Assembly (NCBI GenBank): GCA_032622095.1
Contig: CP136066.1
Coordinates: 100,149,319-100,213,318 of the forward strand
Origin: Siphonodentalium dalli
Taxonomy: Eukaryota; Mollusca; Scaphopoda; Gadilida; Siphonodentaliidae
Direction: 5' to 3'
DNA: 64,000 nucleotides
Shown here piece after piece: positions 44,591 through 54,345 of the stretch. Position numbers and translations under genes: made by a program. Below the pieces are notes generated by a model. That model did no database searches. It had not been told where the DNA came from and saw nothing but the letters and a program-made list of their open reading frames with translations. Position 1 is the stretch's first letter. Every line of letters begins with the position of its first letter.

Positions 44591-44933
44591 TGGATATCGT
44601 TCGTGTATCGGAAATTTAAATAGCCTCCACGCTGCTTCGTTCGAACTCACATATCTTGTCATCTGATAGCATGTTATCTCATCATGTGGATTAAATTTAG
44701 TTCCGAAGACAGGCATGTCTGATCCTTTATGTACTTACTTGCATTTATATTTGATAGACTTCACGGAATTGCAGAATTCAATGTTAATGTGTGCTTTTAA
44801 TAGTCTGCTAAAGGACAATAAGGCACGACCCATCTGTTGTCTATCGTTTGTTCCGTACCCTTGACCTTTGTTCTGAATGATATTCCTCCATCGTCTGGGT
44901 GCCTTCGCTTATATTGTGGATATTTTGATAGAG
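44591..44933 (-). pseudogene. Helitron Rep, Y2 region (second catalytic Tyr codon is a stop)
   Basis: Reading down from ~44928 gives PQYKRRHPDDGG, NRWVVPYCPL and, after a frameshift near 44785, VKSIKYKCK, stop, VHKGSDMP. In Helitron Rep proteins this is the place of the two catalytic tyrosines (YxxKY). The first is present; at 44737-44735 TAA replaces the codon expected for the second. HDEITCYQMTRYVSSNEAAW follows further down in another frame. The region is the direct continuation of the HUH part, from which it is separated by the LTR element. Confidence 0.8.
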
Positions 44934-45485
44934 CTGATTTCGGGTTGAATCAAGATTGGGTCTTTCTGGGGAATTAGCATTTATTTTCACAATAGAAATA
45001 TACGGACATTCCGGTATAGTTGGAAGCTGTCCACCAAAACAATCGGAACTCCGGTCGTAATAGGCGAAACGTGACTGAATGGTGGAGTTCCGAACATAAA
45101 GTAACATAACATATTTTTACAATTTCTTATATACAAAGCATGCACAGGTGTGAATCAACGGCGCCGGATTAGATTAACAGATTTGCATTATAAATTATCC
45201 GATCACCACAATGGCATTAACAGTTCGACAAATAAGTTATTATTAAAAGTAAAGCTAAGAATACGTGCGATGAATGGTAATTAATGAGCACATGCTTTGG
45301 CAAGAATTAACAATTTGCATAAGAATAGCCAGCTGATTAATACAACCAAATGTTGTAATTTCTAGAAACCCTAATCTAATAAAGAAACGAACCTAACGCG
45401 AATAATATAGAAACGAATATCTGATACAGGCAAAATCAATGTAGATAAACAAGGTAATAATTGTCCAAAAATTAGCACTCTGATA
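44934..45485 (-). repeat. 3' LTR of the nested LTR element
   Basis: A ~550-bp direct repeat of 46535-47097 with scattered substitutions and ~10 bp of small gaps, implying an old insertion. A purine-rich GGAGGTGAGTGCGG directly precedes it on the minus strand and could be the polypurine tract. The frame at 44841-45107 runs from the LTR into Helitron DNA and is not a gene. Confidence 0.8.
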
Positions 45486-45563
45486 CCGCACTCACCTCCG
45501 GGTGAAATTGGTCCCACAATTTCTCTGTTTGCATGCAAAATGAATGAGTGTTAAAATAACTTT

Positions 45564-45962
45564 TCAGGTTTGTCCTTTTCTGAATGATTTGACATATTGA
45601 ACTAAACGAATGTCCTCGTTGTCTTTTTCCATCCGCATTTGAAGGCCGCGGCGCACTGACTCGAAATCAACGTGAGGACAATTCTCTAGCCTTTGTCGAA
45701 CATATCGCCGTACAGATTCGAAATAAATTTTTTGAGCACTACCAATGGGTGACGGTTCTGAATGCTGATTTATGTGTAAATGTTTTGGTACTAAACTACC
45801 AGGTATCTTAATCGCTGGGTAATCAGATATGTAGCACATCGCTTCAAAGTCCAAATCATCTCGATTTACCCATGTGTGTCTAGTTGCTGGGAGTCCTCGC
45901 CATTTGATAAGATATTGTGGTTCGTCCTTGTGCAGCCGTTTTCGGACAACTTTTTCAGTCAC
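45564..45962 (-). pseudogene. Chromodomain at the end of a deleted LTR-element pol
   Basis: The 132-codon frame opens with VTEKVVRKRLHKDEPQYLIKWRGLP split over residues ~1-28, then TWVNRDDLDFEAMCYI. The pattern E-x-V-x-x-K/R ... YLIKW-x-G ... TW is that of a chromodomain. The alignment continues upstream in frame (~QTAKPLQYSQSVK) before a stop near 46010. A ~70-residue Arg-rich tail with two related segments (YFESVRRYVRQRLENC and DFESVRRGLQMRMEKD) follows. It ends about 80 bp before the 3' LTR, where chromoviral integrase chromodomains lie. A host chromodomain gene is unlikely given this position. Confidence 0.7.
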
Positions 45963-46061
45963 CTTAACTGACTGGGAATATTGAAGAGGTTTAGCTGTCT
46001 GAGATTCTTACTTGTGAACGATGTCGATGATTCTAGGTTGGAATTGTAATGATGCTAGGAT

Positions 46062-46718
46062 CTACTCCGTTGACGAGTCGTGTTTCTGAACTACGGAGTC
46101 CGGTATCTTTTGGATAGCACTATTAACACTAGGTGTCGATGGCGAAACAATGATACCAATATCAGTTTTTGAAATAACTGGAGTTTGTGTACTCACAGAA
46201 TCCGAAACGATCATATCTGACTGTGTCACAGCTACCCTGGTACAATTAATTGATAGCTTCTCCTTCTTTTGGATAAAATCCTCCATGCGAATTCGGTCTC
46301 TGAGTATGTTCGACGCAGACTTACATTTTCGTGTTACCTTCTTCCAGTTGAGTGACAGCGACACGTCTCCGTTCTCCGTCTTTATGCTCCAGTCGAGTCG
46401 GTGGTTCAGAAGCTCGAACGTCTTCAGGATGTTAATGATGTTTTCGGGTATCGGCTGCGTCATCTTCTTTTCTTCCAGGAACGTTGCGTTGCAGTTGGGG
46501 AAATAGCAACACTGCCTCGTGATTCTCTCACCAATTTGATAGAGCTGATTTCGGGTTGAATCAAGATTGAGTCTTTCTGGGGAATTAGAATTTATTTTCA
46601 CAATAGAAATATAAGGACATTCCGGTATAGTTGGAAGCTGTCCACCAAAACAATCGGAACTCCGGTCGTAATAGGCGAAACGTGACTGAATTGTGGAGTT
46701 CCGAACATAAAGTAACAT
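46062..46718 (-). pseudogene. LTR-overlapping frame with gag-like head
   Basis: The 218-codon frame starts inside the 5' LTR. About residue 62 it leaves the LTR, and it then encodes RITRQCCYFPNCNATFLEEK (a possible Cys/His cluster start), a helical stretch, LDWSIKTENGDVSLSLNWKK and a low-complexity Ser/Thr/Pro tail with a stop at 46062. Its place directly after the 5' LTR fits gag, but I recognise no gag family, so the call rests on position. Confidence 0.45.
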
Positions 46719-47097
46719 AACATAGTTTTACAATTTCTTATATACAAAGCATGCACAGGTGTGAATCAACGACGCCGGATTAGATTAACAGATTTGCATT
46801 ATAAATTATCCGATCACCACAATGGCATTAACAGTTCGACAAATAAGTTATTATTAAAAGTAAAGCTAAGAATACGTGCGATGAATGGTAATTAATGAGC
46901 ACATGCTTGGGCAATAATTAACAAGTTGCATAAGAATAGCCAGCTGATTAATACAACCTAATGTTGTAATTTCGAGAAAGCCTAATCTAACAAAGAAACG
47001 AACCTAACGCGAATACAATAGAAACGAATATCTGATACAGGCAAAATCAATGTAGATAAACAAGGTAATAATTGTCCAAAAATGAGCACTCTGACAA
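46535..47097 (-). repeat. 5' LTR of the nested LTR element
   Basis: The minus-strand LTR starts TGTCAGAGTGC at 47097 and ends ...CTCTATCAAA at 46535. It is followed by TTGGTGAGAGAATC, in the place of a primer-binding site, though I cannot match it to a tRNA. Confidence 0.78.
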
Positions 47098-47460
47098 TAT
47101 CCGCATTCTCCGGTAATTGTCTCTCTAATGAAACTTCTGGGATATTTCTTCGTACATTTTCCACCGTGCATGCACGGGGAACCTGGATTTATCAATGGAT
47201 CATGTGGTGCTTAATAATTGCAAACAACTCCACATCTTCTTCTGGATCAGGCAGTTCGGCCGATATTTTCAAGTCGATGACATCCGCATGGATCTTATCT
47301 TTTGAGCCAGACCAGAATGTGGGCATGTGGCAGGCTTCTTTTTTGCCATTATATTGTATAAAGAAAGCATTGCATTGGACCAAATATGTTGCTGTCCTTG
47401 ATGAGCTGTTTCAATTTTCAATTTTAGTATCTTTAGTCGAAAAACGCGTGCAATAATGTC
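47098..47460 (-). pseudogene. Helitron Rep, HUH nuclease part (broken)
   Basis: Minus-strand reading shows DIIARVF at the start, then WQKRSLPHAHILVWLKR, the HUH motif with both histidines (47327-47319). A TAA lies four codons before that peptide and another TAA follows WLKR. After a frameshift come DKIHADVIDLKISAELPDPE and KHHMIH; after a second frameshift near 47180, NPGSPCMHGGKCTKKYPRSF and ITGECGY. These are conserved Helitron Rep segments in the usual order. Confidence 0.85.
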
Positions 47461-47692
47461 ATTTATTCCACACCCATTGACGAGAGGTACATGTATTCAA
47501 CGGAATCCCAGCCATTGAATACATATTAGTGTATACCTCTAGTGGAATACAAGCCGGAACTATTCGTGTTGACGTTGACGCCAAGAAAGATGACGTACAT
47601 AACGTCGATCATTCACTTCCGGTGATCCCCCCATAATTACTGGTTATTTGTCCGACTTAAATCACAATAAAGGTAGCTATTGTAACAATGTC
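47461..47692. mobile_element. ~230-bp insertion in the Helitron Rep, with near-perfect 9-bp flanking duplication
   Basis: AATAATGTC (47452-47460) and AACAATGTC (47684-47692) flank a stretch that does not fit the Helitron protein. Joining across it restores the usual G-Q-x-P to D-I-(I/V)-A-R-V-F passage. The insert's first half is a hairpin (ATTCCAC...GTGGAAT, with GAGGTACATGTATTCAA pairing TTGAATACA...GTATACCTC, 47464-47551). No coding capacity; the class is unknown. Confidence 0.6.
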
Positions 47693-48682
47693 CGTGTTGA
47701 GGCTTCTGTCCAGGGTTGAGTTCTCTTGTTATCTCTTCCCATTTCGGATTACATGTCATCGTAATGAATAGGTCTGGTCTTCCATGTGTTCGCACGTACA
47801 TCAGTGCATCTTGGGTCTGTTCGTGCATGTCTCTCGTGCCGCCTATATAACTTGATGGTAGTATAACCAGTTCACCAACATTCTCCACATTCCCATCACT
47901 AAGGACAGCATCTTTTAAATGTGCATAATTGTCGACTCTGAGTTTCTTTTGGTTAAGTCGAATGTATAACACTCGTTCGACTTCAACATTGGCATACATA
48001 TCCACGAAGTATTGACTGAGAAGATCACGATATTGTAATAAATAGTTTGAATCTCCTTCCCTTTTCATCTCCCTTTATGCATAATATTCAGCCGCACTAA
48101 CTTTTTTGTTTTGAACTTGTTGTGGAATGTTGAAATGATACCCATCATCACCTTCCCAGAACCCGAGTGGATACTGTAGATCATCATATGACCTGTGTGT
48201 TTCTGATATCCGCATCTGATAACGGCAGCATTACTAAGCAGGATAGCAACTTCGTTGACAGATGGAACATTGAATCTCCGGGGATGTTCACCAGTTGGCC
48301 GTTTGTCAGCTGTTATGACTACTCTTGCATTGTCCGTTATTGTCGTATGTTGTAAGGTATATTTAAATGACCTTACTAATGAATTCCTCTGATGCAACAT
48401 GCCTTGTAATGATTGGATTATTTCTCTGTTTACACCTGGAATTACACCACATCGTTGATCACACTCAGCATCCTGGTTGCCCATAAAATATATTTGGAGA
48501 AATTTAGGTTCAGCGCCCGCCACTGGGTACACAGATCCAATGCGGTGATATACCTGGCCTTGTATTTTGAATGTTGAAGCCCAACCTACAGGAGAGACAT
48601 CTTTGGAACACCCGAAAGACGTCACCTGGAAGCAGGAGTTATATTTCCTAATATTGTCAAGAAATTCTGCGTTTCCTCCCAA
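47637..48682 (-). pseudogene. Helitron_like_N region of the Rep protein
   Basis: Two successive frames (48682-48065 and 48068-47637, meeting at a frameshift) carry FLDNIRKYNSCFQVTSFGCS, GQVYHRIGSVYPVAGAEPKF, LQIYFMGNQDAE and then MYANVEVERVLYIRLNQKKL and HGRPDLFITMTCNPKWEEIT. These are hallmark segments of the Helitron_like_N domain (PF14214 as I recall) just before the HUH motif. The last ~19 codons before 47637 belong to the inserted 230-bp element. Confidence 0.9.
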
Positions 48683-49301
48683 TAATGATCTGAGTGGTTC
48701 TGGAGTGCATACTGTTATCTGGCTCTCCCGTAAATTTCAAAGCTCTGCAATGCTGGCATACTATGTCCATTCGTCCAACACATACTTTTTCAACATTTTC
48801 GTAATTTATTTTCGGGTCATAAGTGAATGCCGATTTGCTCCAGTCCACCTGGTCTTGCCTAAATATTGCAGTACGTGTTCTATCAGCAATGCGACGTCTC
48901 TTCCGCTGCTCAGTGGATTCTTCTTGTCGGGATTCTGCCATATGTGTTATATTATGGATGTGTCGTCTCTTCCGCTGCTCAGTGGATTCTGCTTGTCGGG
49001 ATTCTGCCATATGTGTTCTATTATCGATGTGTCGTCTCTCCCGCTGCTCAGTGGATTCTGCATGTCGAGATTCTGCCATATGTTTTCTATTATCGATGTG
49101 TCGTCTCTCCCGCTGCTCAGTGGATTCTGCATGTCGAGATTCTGCCGTATGTGTTCTAATATGGACGTGTCGTCTATTCTGCTGCTCTGGGGTTTCCCGC
49201 TGTCTGGTCGCCCGATTCCGCCTCGCTTTTTGTGAAATGCGAGCCAAGTTTGATTTTTTTTTCGGCGGCATTACTAAATAGACGAAAAAGTGCAAGAGCA
49301 A
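48657..49301 (-). pseudogene. Helitron N-terminal region with 23-residue tandem repeats
   Basis: The 214-codon frame starts near MPPKKKSNLA and then has about four to five copies of a 23-residue (69-bp) unit of the form MAESRHAESTEQRERRHIDN-RTH, at roughly residues 33-145. It is rich in Arg, Glu and His and probably helical. It continues into ICQHC-like VCVGRMDIVCQHCRALKFTG (a Cys pair) and then shifts frame into the Helitron_like_N region at ~48670. Arg-rich repeats before the Rep are common in Helitron ORFs. ATG at 49271 is a plausible start. Confidence 0.8.
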
Positions 49302-49753
49302 TTAATTATGTCCGCTAATGTGTTGCTGAACGAATTGACTTATGCGCGGAAGCGCCGTAATTGCCCTCTGTACTGAACGTGTTTAGGATAGGATAGGATA
49401 TTTTATTTGCAATACACATATCTATTACATAATAGTGGCGAAAATTATGGAAAATTATGTCGTATATTGTGGGGGATAGCATAGTCTGGCAAGACTGTCT
49501 TCCTGCCATCCCCAGTATGGTGAATATAGAAATTAACAACAATAGTAAGATGGCTTCGGGTGAGCCGCGCACATATTGTGTATATGTAATTTATAAGTTT
49601 AGGGCTTAGTTAAAGAGTGTGTGAAATTGGATACTACCCGAGGGCTGTTCAATATCATGTGTATGGTTCAAATTCAGATGAGTGGGTAGTATTTTTGGCG
49701 GATGAGGGTACAGGGACTACTGATTCGTTTGGTTGGTGTTGACGTTGAAACCG

Positions 49754-51510
49754 TCATGTGACACTTCGGGATACGATCTGGGGGCAGTCTGGGCATCCTC
49801 GATTTTTGCATTTGATATTGTTAGAATATGCGCTTATTATTTGTTCTGTGATGTGTTTTTTGAATACGTGCCTACTTTGATTTTTAGTCATGGTGTTATC
49901 TAAATTGTTCCATGAGGTTGGGAATGCATGAAACGGTAGCTGTCCGGAAAATGTGGTTCTCGGGGTTTTGAGGAATAATGGGCGCTGTTGTCTAGTATCG
50001 GGTCCGGCAATACGTTTAGTGAACATTTGCGAGAAAGATTCAGGTAAGCGGTTGTAATAGCAGTCATGCATGAATAGAGTAGTATGGACTTTGTGAAGGT
50101 CGTATACCTTTAAGATATTCTCTTTTTTAAACACAGGTTCGGTATGGCTCCTGTCCTTTTTATTGCACACAATTCGTATCGCTCTTTTTTGTAATAAAAA
50201 GACTCGTTTTACATCGGGAACATGACCCCATAGTTGGATTCCGTATACCAAGTGACTTTGGATTAAGGCATAATATAACGTTTTAAGGGCACTGCCTGGG
50301 AAAAGGTGTTTGACTTTATTTATATGATATATGGCGTGCGCTAATTTGGAGCAGACTGATGATATATGTTTTTTAAATGATAGATTTTCATCTATGTGAA
50401 TGCCTAAAAAATTAGTTGAGGTTTCGTGCTCACGATTTCCAATGCGTTTCAATTCTGTGTTATTTAAGAGAATTTTCATAGTGTTCCATTTGTATTCGTT
50501 ATTTTCCGGGTGCATGAGCATGTAATTGCTTTTTTCTGTATTTATAGAAAGCTTGTTGCAGCAACACCAAGTGTAGATATTACGTAGTTCATTGTTCACA
50601 TAACTTTCAATTTATGTGCCGTTATCCCCGTTTGTCATTAAGGTGGTATCATCCGCATAAGACAATATATTCATGGTTGTCGCATTTGGCATATCGTTAG
50701 CGTAGATTAAACAAATTATGGGGCCGAGTATGGAGCCTTGAGGGACTCCGCACGTTATGTCCATTAGTTTGGATTTATTTCCCTGAAGTTCAACATATTG
50801 TTGCCTGTTGTCTAGATAGCTTTGGAACCAAGACAGGGCAGTACCCCTTATCCCGTAATGATCTAAATTTGAAATTAATATATCATGATTTATAGTGTCA
50901 AATGCTTTAGAGAGGTTTAGGAATAGTGCTATTGTTGAATCCCTGGTTGTTTTATCATTGTTATTGGCTATTTGGTCGAGAAGATGTATGATTGGATGGA
51001 AAGTAGAGTGGTTAGGACGGAAGCCGTATTGGTGCTTGTACAATATATCGTGCTCAGTTAAAAAATCTACTAGGCGTTTTTGCATTATTCGTTCTAATAG
51101 CTTGGAAAAAGTAGGTAGAATGCTGATTGGTCTATAGTCGGAAATATCGTGTGCATTTTATTATTTTTCGGGATTGGAACAACCTTTGCTATTTTCATTT
51201 TCTCTGGGACAATTCCTTGTTCAAATGAAAGGTTAAATATATGTTTCAATGCCGGAGCTATGGTTTCAATTGTTTCCTTCATGAGTTTAGTGGTTATCCC
51301 TTTAAAGTCCATACTAGATTTACCTTTCATTGATAAGCAGATTAAAATAATTTCTTGGATTGTGGTTGGGGTAACATCAAAGATGTCAAGGTCTTCTATT
51401 CTATTCCGGAGATAATCAGAAAAATCTGCGTTGTGTTCATTCACTACAAGTTGACTGGTTTTACGCCCAATACTCGAGAAGTACTCATTAAATTTGTCAG
51501 CAATAAGGCT
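49754..51510 (-). pseudogene. LINE ORF2 reverse transcriptase and C-terminal part
   Basis: Motifs in order: KGKSSMDFKG, VVPIPKN, then after a one-base frameshift near 51155 DYRPISILP and QYGFRPNHST, motif A FLNLSKAFDTI, motif B GVPQGSILGPIICLIYANDM and motif C LSYADDTTLM. Motif A normally reads (F/L)-x-D-L-S-K-A-F-D; here the first, metal-binding Asp is Asn (codon AAC at ~50926). A TAA follows GDNGT (~50611), after which the frame continues with TNFLGIHIDENLSFKKHI and HLVYGIQLWGHVP to a stop near 49754. Confidence 0.88.
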
Positions 51511-52937
51511 GGGACATGTACAGTCTCGTTATCGAAAAGGACCTTAGTATGATTAACAGTGCCCCCTTCCATCTTCAGTGCACCCATCAGTATAGTCCAG
51601 GTTTTCTTCAGATCGTTCTTGTTTTCATCAAGAATTCGTGAGTAATATGATTGTTTGCTCTTTCTGAGAAGTTTATTATATAATTGGCGACAATTTAAGT
51701 ATGTATGTGTGGCTCGATCGGATGCTGATTTGAGTTTCTTGGTATATAATTCTTGCTTTACGATACTTGATTTAATCAAACCTCCTGTCATCCAGGGCTG
51801 GCGTTTTATAAATTTCTTGGGTATTTTGCGATTCTTGGGTGGAAATGCCAATTCGTATGCAGTCTCATAGATTTCAAGAAAATTATCATATGAACGATCA
51901 ATTGAATTACATTCTAATACAGATTCAAATTTGCATGTTTGTAGAACAGATTTGAATTTACTGATATTTTTAGCGCTAAAAGATCTTTGGGTGGTATTTG
52001 GGCCTGTGTCGAGGCTGTGAGATGCGTGTATCTGCTTATTCGGTTCGCTATAGAATATGCCGAAATGATCGGTTACGTCACATGTAATTATGCCTGCGCT
52101 ATGTTCATTGCGAATATTGTTTGTGTAAATGTTGTCGATTAGAGTAGCTGAGTGGTCTGTCATTCGAGTTGGCTTGGTAATCATGGGCACGAATCCTCTG
52201 GTGAAAATATTGTTAATAAACTCATTTGTTTTGGAATGCGTGTTAAAATTAAATAAGTCTATATTGAAGTCCCCTGCTATGTATGACGTGTGATCTTTAA
52301 TTTTTTCTAAAATACCATCGAATTTCGCCATGAATTTATCTATATCAGCTTTTGGTGCTGTGAATTTATCTATATCAGCTTTTGGTGCTGTATTAGGCCT
52401 GTAAACACAACCGATGATATGGGAGTTATGTTTTCCTGGGTTTATTTCTATAAATACAGTTTCAATTACATGCGGAATGAATTCAGTGAGATCGGGTCTA
52501 ATTTTGTATGGAATGTTGTCTTTAACGAATAGACATACCCCTCCCCTGCAATCGTCGTCGTCTGACCGACATCTAAATTCCATGGGATGATAACCCGGTA
52601 TTTGGTAATCGGATGATTGATAAATTTTAAACGTTTCTGTTAGGGCAATTATGTCAAATTCATCGGTGGATTTCAAGTCGCACAGAACGTTACACAGAGA
52701 TTCGAAATTTGCATTTAAGCGTCTACAATTCAAGTTAAAAATTGAAAAATTTGTTTTCTTATTCAAGTAGTCATGGGCCTGTGTTTGGGAGAAATAATGA
52801 CAATCATTATCTGGTAGAATGTTAGGCTCTAAATATGTATCCGCGTTATTTCCTTCTATATCGGCCCATTTTGCGGCGAAATCATAAGCGTCCGAGTCCC
52901 TGACCTCATCCAGAGTAACCACATTACTTGCTAACAT
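51444..52937 (-). pseudogene. LINE ORF2 endonuclease part
   Basis: The frame of 497 codons holds an APE-type endonuclease: FSIFNLNCRRL (N), DIIALTET (catalytic Glu), YIAGDFNIDL (D/N), ITKPTRMTDHSATLIDNIYT and CDVTDHFGIF, where Thr stands in the usual S-D-H. Residues ~180-200 contain an exact 10-residue tandem duplication, APKADIDKFT/APKADIDKFM, from a 30-bp in-frame duplication at 52332-52391. The frame shifts near 51510, where the following peptide of the linker (a D-K-F-N-E-Y-F-type stretch) moves to another frame. Confidence 0.88.
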
Positions 52938-54345
52938 TGGATTGGATTGTATGGGTTGTGAAAGTAGTGCCCTTTAGAGAGAAGGATTTGTTCATAGGAA
53001 TATACACAATATGTACACAATCACCCTGGTCGTATGTGCATATATAACAATACGTATTTTTCATTTATTCACGGGAGAGGATTCGCGCATGTTGTCCAAA
53101 GTAAGTAACAATGCATATATGCCCGATAGCTAATATACGTTTTCATGTGCGAAAAACAATTAAAAGGTTCTATACATTGTACCCAGTGGTGTGTGCAACA
53201 TCATGCAGTTATCTGCGAAATGTCACACCCACCGCCAGATACCCTACATGTAGTCTATAAAGGGTTCAGCTGGGTCAATGGTGACATTTTAAGTCCAAGG
53301 GTGCGATGGTAGCCAAATATTTATAGTCGTCGCCATAATAATAATGGATAAGAGAGACTTTTCTAGTTTCATATTCTTAGTCTACTTGTTTTGGTCAGGG
53401 CATATTAATTAATGTTTTATTTAATTAATCGCATGGGGTAATTTTCTTGTGCACGTGTACCCAATATATACAATTTGTGGAACCCTAAAGAGGGGTATAA
53501 CATATTTCTCTATCATACACACGAAACTATAGCCCGTGAGCTCGTATTGTGAGATAAAGTAGTTGCTATATTAGGAACAAATATAAACCTTAATTAATAA
53601 TTAATATTTGAGCAGAGGGTATGATGTAAGAGCTATCGAAAATAAAGAGAAAACAAATGTTGGCAGTATAGCATACACAAACCAAATGAAACTCATTTAT
53701 ACATGACAGCATAGTTAGTAAAATCATATATAGACCAACTATCGATGAGACACCAAGTATCGATGAAACAGTTCATTTCGGTTATAACCGTACAATAACA
53801 TGCCCAGTTGATTATTGCGTCACGGAATCAAAAATCATCTAGCACGTGAATTTGTGTAAATAGGTCACACCTGGGGACACGAAGACAGCGATGTGAGCGC
53901 CGCAGCGTTCTGCCTCTGTTGTTTCTGACGCATTGACCGATATTTCGCATATTAAGATGCTTTTACAGAATGTTTCGTTGATGTCCAGACCAAGGACGAG
54001 TTAAATGTTTTATCTTGTTTACATTCTCTATATTTGATCATATTTCTAAATGAGGATGAAGCTGAAATGATGTGGAAATCGTATGTGGATAGATACATTG
54101 GACGTCATCAGGTCATCGTCTAGTCAGCCAAGTAAATTAGTTTGTCCGTTTCGATTATATTTATCGAGTAATGTTCTGTAACCGAAGAATGGAGACTATT
54201 TCTTTGATTATGAATATGAGGTCGAGGCATTTGGCACAACGTCTACCTGTTAATTCGGGTAAGTCATAATAAATGAGTTAATTTTGGTATATGGCCAAGC
54301 TGCCATATAAATATTGAACAACCAATGCAGGACTATGGAATCCTA
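52938..54345. other. No gene seen
   Basis: AT-rich DNA between the LINE and the short Helitron, without recognised repeats or frames. The 5' end of the autonomous Helitron may lie here if the LINE inserted into it, but I could not find it. Confidence 0.45.

Larger units (their letters stand above)
44934..47097 (-). mobile_element. LTR retrotransposon remnant with gag-like head and chromodomain tail, inserted in the Helitron
   Basis: Two ~550-560-bp direct repeats (46535-47097 and 44934-45485) flank 1.05 kb. On the minus strand the first starts TGTCAGAGTGC and the second TATCAGAGTGC, and both end CTCTATCAAA. The outer flanks are GCGGATAT before and ATATCCACAA after, so ATAT is duplicated. Removing the element rejoins a Helitron motif of the G-Y-P-x-Y-(K/R)-R-R type in frame. 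The inside keeps only a gag-like start and a chromodomain near the end. Protease, reverse transcriptase and integrase core are missing. A chromodomain at the end of pol points to a Ty3/Gypsy chromovirus-type parent. Confidence 0.82.
42254..49301 (-). mobile_element. Decayed autonomous Helitron (Rep-helicase), ~7 kb including nested insertions
   Basis: On the minus strand the order is: a repeat-rich basic N-terminus (49301-48657), the Helitron_like_N region (48682-47693), the Rep HUH part (47460-47098), the Rep Y2 part (44933-44591), a duplicated linker (44590-44141) and a PIF1-like helicase (44027-42254). This is the domain order of animal Helitron Rep/Hel proteins. It is broken by a ~230-bp insertion (47461-47692), an LTR element (44934-47097), frameshifts and stops, so it cannot encode a working transposase. 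Its own 5' TC and 3' CTAG ends were not located. The 5' side is abutted by a LINE tail at 49386, and the 3' side by another Helitron start at 42150. Confidence 0.85.
49386..52937 (-). mobile_element. CR1/Jockey-type LINE, nearly full ORF2, inactive
   Basis: On the minus strand this is endonuclease, reverse transcriptase, C-terminal region and an AT-rich 3' end with a (TATCC)n tail (ATCCTATCCTATCCTA at 49399-49384). No ORF1 is seen upstream of 52937, so it is 5'-truncated or lacks ORF1. Two frameshifts (~51510 and ~51155), an in-frame TAA (~50611) and a catalytic substitution show that it is dead. Clade assignment is from motif style only. Confidence 0.88.

Noticed and set aside
45564-45962. 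Chromodomain as a host HP1/Polycomb-like gene or Helitron-captured gene
   Set aside because: It lies just before an LTR in the position of a chromoviral integrase tail and lacks any other host domain.
44934-47094. 550-bp repeats taken as a simple segmental duplication
   Set aside because: TG-type start, an inner gag-like and chromodomain content, ATAT flanks and restoration of the Helitron frame fit LTRs better.
48567-49281. Long plus-strand frames (222, 152 and 97 codons) with repeated Ser/Leu/Cys units
   Set aside because: These are shadows of the 69-bp repeats that encode the Helitron N-terminus on the minus strand.
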